Shown here in pieces: positions 57,850-64,000 of a DNA stretch of 64,000 nucleotides; positions within the stretch are counted from its first letter, which is position 1, and each line of letters opens with the position of its first letter. This DNA comes from Mycogone perniciosa (lineage: Eukaryota; Ascomycota; Sordariomycetes; Hypocreales; Hypocreaceae). The notes beneath the pieces were generated by a model. That model saw only the letters and a program-made list of their open reading frames with translations. It was not told where the DNA came from and did not search any database. Both the position numbers and the translations under genes were made by a program. The DNA lies in the NCBI GenBank assembly GCA_025331125.1, contig JAOALB010000096.1:17334-81333 (forward strand). The letters are read 5' to 3'.

Positions 57850-58700
57850 GCACAAGAGTTGATTGCCTCTACTCCATTTTATAGTCCCACTCTATGCCTT
57901 GAAGCCACCTCCCCACGTCGCAACTTAGAAGGGGTTAAGTCACTATGCCGTCACCGGAGAAGACGAACCCTCCTAGGATGACATAAACTTTGAAGCTGGG
58001 GTTGTGAAGCTTCGTCTCAGCGACAAGTTTCTAGAGCTCCTCTAAGGTCTTGTTGTCCATTTTAGTGAGCTCGCACGTTTCGGGGTCAATGAAGACAAGC
58101 GTAGTTCAGATGCGTCAGCTTCTTCAGGGGCATGTGGCTGGGAGATTGTTTATTGCATTCCGACCGTTAGGTCTACGACTCGTATAACCAACGATTATCA
58201 CAGCGTATTTTGTCCTTGGCGCATGAATTGCCGACTGGATAGTCCGAAAATCAGGCACTCGGTGAAGGTTGGTGCATCTCTTTTGTGACTCCTCTAATAC
58301 GAACAGGGTGGATCAGGATTGAGAACGCAGTTGGACTGGCAGCCTTCACTGCAGAAATATATAGCTTTAGATTAATCTATTTCCAAGAGGCTATGAGAAG
58401 TACCATTAATTATCCTTGTTGTTCCCCAAAAGTCAAACTCGCTGCGGCAGGTGTCAATGCGCAGTTTTGTCGGACAGTTGTGTAAGCTGGCCGCACTCGA
58501 CTACAGTATCGCAGTTATATACACAGCCAATTCCGCAATAAGTAGATCCATATCCACAGAAGCCGGTCTCATCGTAGTGGACTGCACTGGCAAAAGGTCA
58601 TCATGGGCCACAGTTGTAGTTCAGGCGACGGACAAGAGAAGAAATATTGGATGTGGCTTCATCCAGTGCTACTTCGACAGGATTAAGTCCAGAGAGAAGA
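57850..58700 (-). pseudogene. CBM18-GH18 chitinase (killer-toxin-like) relic
   Basis: Reading leftward on the minus strand: FCGYGSTYCGIGCVYNCD (a CBM18/hevein chitin-binding motif) at about 58540-58600, then a broken stretch, GCQSNCVLNPDPP, then LKKLTHLNYA, FIDPETCELTKMDNKTLEEL and VYVILGGFVFSGDG, the first strands of a GH18 chitinase. GIEWDYKM follows where the catalytic DGxDxDWE should be, so the acid/base motif is destroyed. Many stops and shifts occur throughout. Intact relatives are secreted chitinases of the subgroup C/killer-toxin type. It is divergent from the LysM relic on the other side of 58.7-59.1 kb. Confidence 0.7.
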
Positions 58701-59109
58701 GGATAAGTTGATTTCAGACGTGATCTTTCCCTCAGGTTAGATAAGTACGGCGAGGAGGAAGATCCCGACAATGCTTAAAGCGATACTAAACTACACAGCT
58801 GTACGATATTTGCAATAATCACAAGTACGACGGTAGAAGAAGTATTAGAGAATGACTTTTTCATCCACCAGAAAGGAAATAGATTGAATTGTATAAATGG
58901 CTAAGTGGAGTGAATGAATAAGCTCGCGAATCGTAAGACAAGGTGGTTGCAAGACAGGTGAGTGATAAAGATAATTGATTTGAGAAGTTCTGTGATGAGC
59001 GCAATCTCTCTCTCGGCTTGGCCGGAGAAATGGTTTGACAGCATCTCAAAATTGATGACTGTAACTTGGGTGACATTCAGATTCAGCTCAACTCTCCCTT
59101 CGACATTGA
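58701..59109. other. Spacer between divergent chitinase and LysM relics
   Basis: This stretch sits where a shared bidirectional promoter would be. No clear promoter elements can be named, and the short frames here are not convincing. Confidence 0.35.
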
Positions 59110-60540
59110 TGAGGAACTGGCCAAATACCTCAGTCACCTACAACCAGCTGCAATATCACAGGATATAACTTCGCTTACATGCACCATATGTTGCTCGAAC
59201 AAATGTACCTGAGATAGTACGGGAAGATCCCACGTGCGAAGACCCATATACCGTAATATCCGGGGATACCTATAACCTGCACGTGGGGAAGTCCCTGTGT
59301 CTACCAGCGCTCTGTAATCTGTATCGATTGCAGATATATGATGCCTGCAAAGACGTCTTGGACACGCATACTAGGCTTACTGCTATGGGCTTGTGCGCTT
59401 GGAATCTAAACATCGGTCCTCTGTGCAGAAATATGCGATACTTCAAGGAGACTCTGATCTTTGTCACGTATGGATTTTGTTTGACTCTCAAAGCCCTCCT
59501 GGTGGCGATCCATCGGGCATGACTATCCCCCATTCCGAAGCCCACCAATGGCAAGGACGAGTGAATTATCCATATGTCAAGTGGTACACTGTTCAGGATG
59601 GCGATTATTGCCAGGCCGTCTCCATTCACCATCCAATCGAGCTCCCCGACTTTTACTTTCTCAACCCATCCATCAAAGAAGACTGTACCAATCCCCCTTT
59701 TGACGTTGTGTAGTGCACCAAGGCAGTCGGGGATATTAACACGTACTCGGATTACCCTTACACACTATCCCTCCAGCACATACCGACCTACATGATTTCC
59801 TTTTGTGGAATCCGGGTCTAGCTTTCCTTGACGAGTGCTTCCTGCAAGAGGGCTACCGCTACCATACCCTGAATAGTAGTTCTCAATTGTGTGAGTTCAA
59901 AGAGTTCAATTGCTAATAATACCCCTGTGAAAGCTAATAAAGCTGACCCTGAGACAGCCAATGACCCTCCCACCAACCTGTTATCTGGAATGCATGGAGC
60001 CTTATGCTGGAACAACCCCTATGTCACAACCTCATTTTCGACTCTGATGTTGGACTTAAGTGGCCACTTTTCTCGTTTAGGTTAAGCATACAACTGCAAA
60101 ATACTGTATCGGCTAACCAAGTATGCTTCGTTGCAGTCGCCCTCTGCTCGGATATTGAAGAGACTACTCGGATCACAGTCGATCAGCACTTGGGATCTAA
60201 GCCATGGTTTGGCCCGAACTGTGACACGGACATCTATAATGGCTTGGGAGATGTTGAAAGCAGCGGCATCTACAAGGAGTGGAGTCGACAGGCCACCACC
60301 ACACCATTAAACCACCGGGTGCAACACAGCTAGGGACGCCAGCTATGTGCTCCAGATATCGCACCGTGGTGTTAGGTGATAGTTGTTGGGGCATCCCATA
60401 GAAGTGCGGCATTAACATTCCAATTCTTAGATGGAACCATAGCATTGGACCAAATTGCGGAAACCTCTGGCTTGGTTTCAGTGTCTGTGTGGCAGAAGGT
60501 CCATATGCGTGCGTGAGCCCAGTAACACACATGCCATTGT
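59110..60540 (+). pseudogene. Multi-LysM protein relic (about four modules)
   Basis: Plus-strand translations in changing frames show successive LysM-like blocks. One has VGKSLCLPALCNLY and DACKDVLDTH followed by WNLNIGPLC (59290-59440). One has VKWYTVQDGDYCQAV, FYFLNPSIKEDC (59575-59700). One has ITVDQHLGSKPW and FGPNCDT (60165-60235). One has YRTVVLGDSCWGI, then NIPILRWNHSIGPNCGNLWL (60355-60470). Stops, including TAG at 59711, and frame changes separate them. LysM effectors bind chitin oligomers and hide hyphae from host immunity. This copy cannot encode an intact protein. Pairing with a divergent chitinase relic is consistent with a former chitin-handling locus. Confidence 0.65.
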
Positions 60541-61835
60541 GGAGTAAGTTCCAGAGGCCAGATTCCTAGTCCTTCAAATATACCAAGCTGGACTTGCACT
60601 TGCCTGCTATAGGGGCCAGACTACTACGCAGATCCACTCATTAATAAAGACGTATATTCCATCAATTAACAGTGATGAGCGGAGGCAGTTGGCGGCGAGA
60701 TCCCAGTTGTCTATTACACGACGGAAACAAATCAGGATAACGAGAGAAGCGCCGCTGGTAATTCCAGTTCTTTCATAGCTGAGCCTGGCACTATTTGGCA
60801 TACCAAAATATTGTGTCTATTCGTACTCTAGCGGATGGTTTACATATTTGTGATCTTGGGTTGCGCCGGCCCGAATGCGCCGGCCCGACTGTAGCCCGCC
60901 TCCGAATATATCCGACCGAATTACCAAGAAGCGGACCCAATAGTATGTGTCTTTCCCCGGCAGCTGGTCTAGGCAGACTTTTGTTGTGCGTAAGAACAGT
61001 ATTTGTAACCAAGGGCATCAAGGTTCTAATAGTAATTACGTCATAAAGTGATTTTCCTTGCAAGCCACGATGACTTCTAGCTTCTGGATCTGGCTTGCAG
61101 TCAGTGCACTAGGCCATTCATCAGTTTGTACCTAGGCCATTTCTTCAGCCGCAAGCCAATTGCAGTTTGTGAATCGAAAGGCCTCTGATATCAGACTTCC
61201 AATTTGATCCCAGTATCAGAACTACCGTAAGGTACGCAAAGTTCTAGAGTCTTGGATGCGGACTTGACGTCGTTTCTAAACGGCCAATAACGATCCTATC
61301 TTTGATCTAAGCAATAGTCGGATAAATACTATTGCCCGAACTTCGGCAAGAGGTGAAGGTCTCCACACGTCCGCAATGGAATACTAACCGTAACACCTCA
61401 CAGCTGAAAGCCTGCCCGCAGCTTTGCTTAACAATCCACTAAAAGTCTGATCAGTAATCACAATATTCGATGGACGAACTACCTAGCTTTGATCACTAAA
61501 CATAATATTCGAAAGGCCTTTCCTTACTCTGCTGCCAATAGTCAGCCGATACACCACCACTGTCTAAGCCAGTCTCTGAAACGGAGGATACTTGCACCGC
61601 TAGGTACATGACGATTTACAAGCAGCAATGCCTACAGTTGATTTCAAATGACTTTTTAGAGTGTAAATGTCAATTCGCAAGTTCGATGCAATTGATTGAA
61701 TGAGTATATATGTCTGCACATAATCAGCAAAACCTTGAGAGCTTCTATCCGATATACTACATCAACAACAATCACAAACAATCTCAGCCTTAGCTCACAT
61801 TCGCAAGTCTCATTCTAAAATACCAACAATCCAAC
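60541..61835. other. Gene-poor spacer with SDR promoter at right end
   Basis: There is no supportable gene. TATATA at about 61705-61710 lies some 126 bases before the SDR start and is followed by CA-rich leader sequence. Confidence 0.45.
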
Positions 61836-62809
61836 ATGCCTTCCTACCTAGTCACTGGAGCCGGTCGCAACTTGGGCCTGGCTTTTACCCAACAGCTGGT
61901 AAGGCATAACCAGTACATGGACTGGAACAACTGCGACTGAGGCTTACACAAAACTTATAGCTCAAGTACCCCTTGAATAAGGTTATCGCTACAGCGAGAA
62001 GCACTGCAGGCTCTCAGGGACTCCAAGAGCTGGCGGCCAACTATTCGAAAGATCGTCTCGTCTTACTTGACTTGGATGTCACCAATCTGGAGAGCATCCA
62101 GAATGTGGCCACGCAACTTGACACCTTGGTCCCTGAGGGACTTGACAATTTCATCAACAACGCTGGACTTAACCTCCAACCCTTAACTAGCTTTGAAGAC
62201 CTGTGCGTTCTCTATTTCTATGTTGGTGCAAGATTCTAACCCTTGATACAGTGATATCCCCAAGTATGAGGAAGAATTGCGCTTTAATCTTGTTGCTCCC
62301 ATTGCCATTACAAAGGCATTCCTCCCCAGTATCAAGAAGAGCAAGGAAAAGAAGATTCTTGTTCTTACGTCCGTAGTGGGATCAATTCAGCTTGGCGGCT
62401 TCATGCCCAACTTATCGAACGCCTATTCCGTGGCCAAAGCTGGATTAAACATGTGGGTGAGCTCTTATCTACAGGGAGGTTGCCTGTCTAATCTATAATT
62501 TAGGCTGTTTCGCAAATGGGACGCAGTCCTGAAGAATGATGGGATCACTACGATCTTGATTCACCCTGGTATGAGTTCCCGGGTATTAATGCTCATTTAT
62601 TGATCGCTAACAAAATACAATCAACAGGCTGGATTTCAAGCACTGGAATCGGCAATGCCATGGCTCCTTGGCTGACCAAGTATGCTCCGAATACTCGTGA
62701 TGTTCCTATCGAGGAGTCTGCCGTTGGATGCATGAAGGTGCTTAAGGAGGTCAAGATTGAGGATACCGGATCCTTCTACACCTTTGATGGCAGCAAGCTC
62801 CCTTGGTGA
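61836..62809 (+). CDS. Short-chain dehydrogenase/reductase (SDR)
   Basis: Five exons (61836-61898, 61961-62202, 62252-62452, 62504-62568, 62628-62809) give 250 aa, all GT-AG with matching phases. The cofactor motif TGAGRNLG (7-14) is the TGxxxGxG of classical SDRs. It is followed by ATARS, LDLDVTN, NNAGLN, a TSVVGS strand with the catalytic Ser region, and NAYSVAKAG, the YxxxK catalytic pair. A WISSTGIGNA and a C-terminal SFYTFDGSKLPW complete a C-factor/sniffer-like short SDR of normal length. It is an NAD(P)-dependent oxidoreductase, probably cytosolic. The substrate is unknown and no pathway neighbours are seen. The third intron uses GTGGGT; an alternative donor (GTGAGC, four bases later) would break the frame. 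Confidence 0.88.
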
Positions 62810-64000
62810 GGAAGATGAACTATCTGATTTCATCGTGAGGCAATAAGTAGATTAGTTATATTTTTTCTACTTTAGAATAGAGGATAGGTTATTGATTAAA
62901 TATTAATTAAAGTGTGGACCAGCCTAGGTCTGGAAAGTGGATGTGACCTTTTGCCCACCCCTCTTACCATCGTTAGGCTTTCTATTAATACGACGGCTCG
63001 AGGACTAAATCCGGGGTATATCCTAGAATACCAATAGAGAAATAAATTACTTATGTGTGTTATATTGGTCTCTAATCAACACAGTATGATGAATCTGGGG
63101 GGCCTCGTTCGACTCACTCGTCTAGACGCGGCACTGATGTTTCTATGTTACAGGACGACCCTTTAATTATCCATACTATACGTTCATCACTAAATACTGC
63201 GCATAGGCGATTGAGAGTATGGAATTTGCAGCTGGCGCATACCTTCGGTCACGCACCGAGCGTCAACATGTTGGACCTGTTCCCAACTTGCCACCATTAA
63301 AAATGATCCAAACCGCCATGTAATCTTCAACATCAAATTTACCGATAACAGAAAGCAATTTCAGATCATTTAGCAAACGACATGGAAGCACCGCAAGAAG
63401 TTAGTTTTCTGTGACTGGTTAGCTATTAGTACCTGGAATGGCGAGACTCGATTGCCGATCGGATAACATGGAATAACCTACACGCTTCTTCCACTCAGCA
63501 TACACACCATGTCCATAATTACAGGGCGTTCATAGTGGTTAACCAATGGATACTTATCCGCATTTTACAAAGACATTTCGTTCTCGTCGGTGATAAGACT
63601 TTCCCCCGCCATGCCTCATTGAGTCTCTTCTTTACATCCGCTATCAATCTTGCAAGAGCATGCAATATTACGGGAAAAAACAGCCTAGTTGATAAGCTTT
63701 GTAACCCCTCCCGTACCTTTTAAGAAAGCCAACGGGCGCCCAGAAATCGAGCCGTAGCTCAGGAGGGAAGGTTACATCCAATGGACATGGGACGGTGGAA
63801 GACCACACCCAGCGAAATTTGCAAGACATCACCTTTCTGAGGAGTTCGAGTGGATACTCGCGGAGATTTTTATAGGGTGCGAGATGATTTAGGATTCTTG
63901 GCTTCGGCATACTCGTAATCCATTCCCAAGGCCTGAATACGAGGTACTCCGCATCTGCCGGGGGGGGGGGGGTTTTTTGACATTTTGAAGGTTTACCAAA
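62810..64000. other. Gene-poor end of window
   Basis: I see no supportable gene in the last 1.2 kb. Confidence 0.45.
63960..63973. repeat. G homopolymer run followed by T run
   Basis: A run of about 14 G is followed directly by six T near the window end. It is a likely length-variable or error-prone site. Confidence 0.9.

Noticed and set aside
1..64000. CRISPR arrays, rRNA genes, riboswitches
   Set aside because: No regularly spaced repeats or rRNA-like sequence were seen; CRISPR is not expected in a fungal nuclear genome.

Overview
The window is nuclear DNA from a filamentous ascomycete, most likely a eurotiomycete mould (Aspergillus/Penicillium/Talaromyces-like). The evidence is short GT-AG introns of 50-100 bases with CTAAC/CTGAC-like branch points, fungus-specific families (Zn2Cys6 regulator, HET, LysM, GT34, GT32), and more than twenty copies of the palindrome-like intergenic word TACGGAGTA/TACTCCGTA. 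I had no database access, so family names come from motif recognition.

Region 1 (1-17 kb) is mostly housekeeping sequence. It holds the 3' end of a CLN3/battenin gene (BTN1), an intron-bearing tRNA-Gly(GCC), a GT34-type Golgi glycosyltransferase, a Zn2Cys6 transcription factor, a tRNase Z-like metallo-beta-lactamase, a DHA1-type MFS transporter, and a pyrophosphatase-family enzyme with a signal peptide. Long gene-poor gaps carry microsatellites.

Region 2 (18-40 kb) is mixed. A three-exon gene joins a fungal STAND-type N-terminal domain to a Tad-LINE ORF1 zinc-knuckle protein. There are two candidate secreted effectors (22.3-23.1 kb and 33.4-34.4 kb), an F-box-like protein with a polyQ/polyE tract, the ESCRT-III subunit Vps24, a broken cysteine-rich ORF, an endogenous CRESS-DNA virus Rep remnant, a roughly 200-bp inverted-repeat element, a LINE RNase H fragment and a GT32 glycosyltransferase. 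The long spacers are AT-rich and gene-poor.

Region 3 (41-64 kb) is a gene graveyard with a few apparently live genes. Broken copies of a HET-domain gene, an aminoglycoside phosphotransferase-like gene, a sulfotransferase-like gene, a thioredoxin-reductase-like (GliT-type) gene, an uncharacterised fungal family, a CBM18-GH18 chitinase and a multi-LysM protein lie between terminal-inverted-repeat elements and a diverged 200-bp direct repeat. The chitinase and LysM relics are divergent neighbours, an arrangement that suggests a former chitin-handling pair. The most striking gene, at 51.7-54.6 kb, encodes two tandem beta-sandwich-like repeats, a seven-repeat tectonin-like propeller and a PLAT-like segment. 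After one in-frame TGA it continues into an LRAT/NlpC-like His...Asn-Cys domain. An intact short-chain dehydrogenase closes the window.

I see no operon-like pathway. The common theme of the right half is cell-surface, self-recognition and secreted functions turning over quickly among mobile-element debris.
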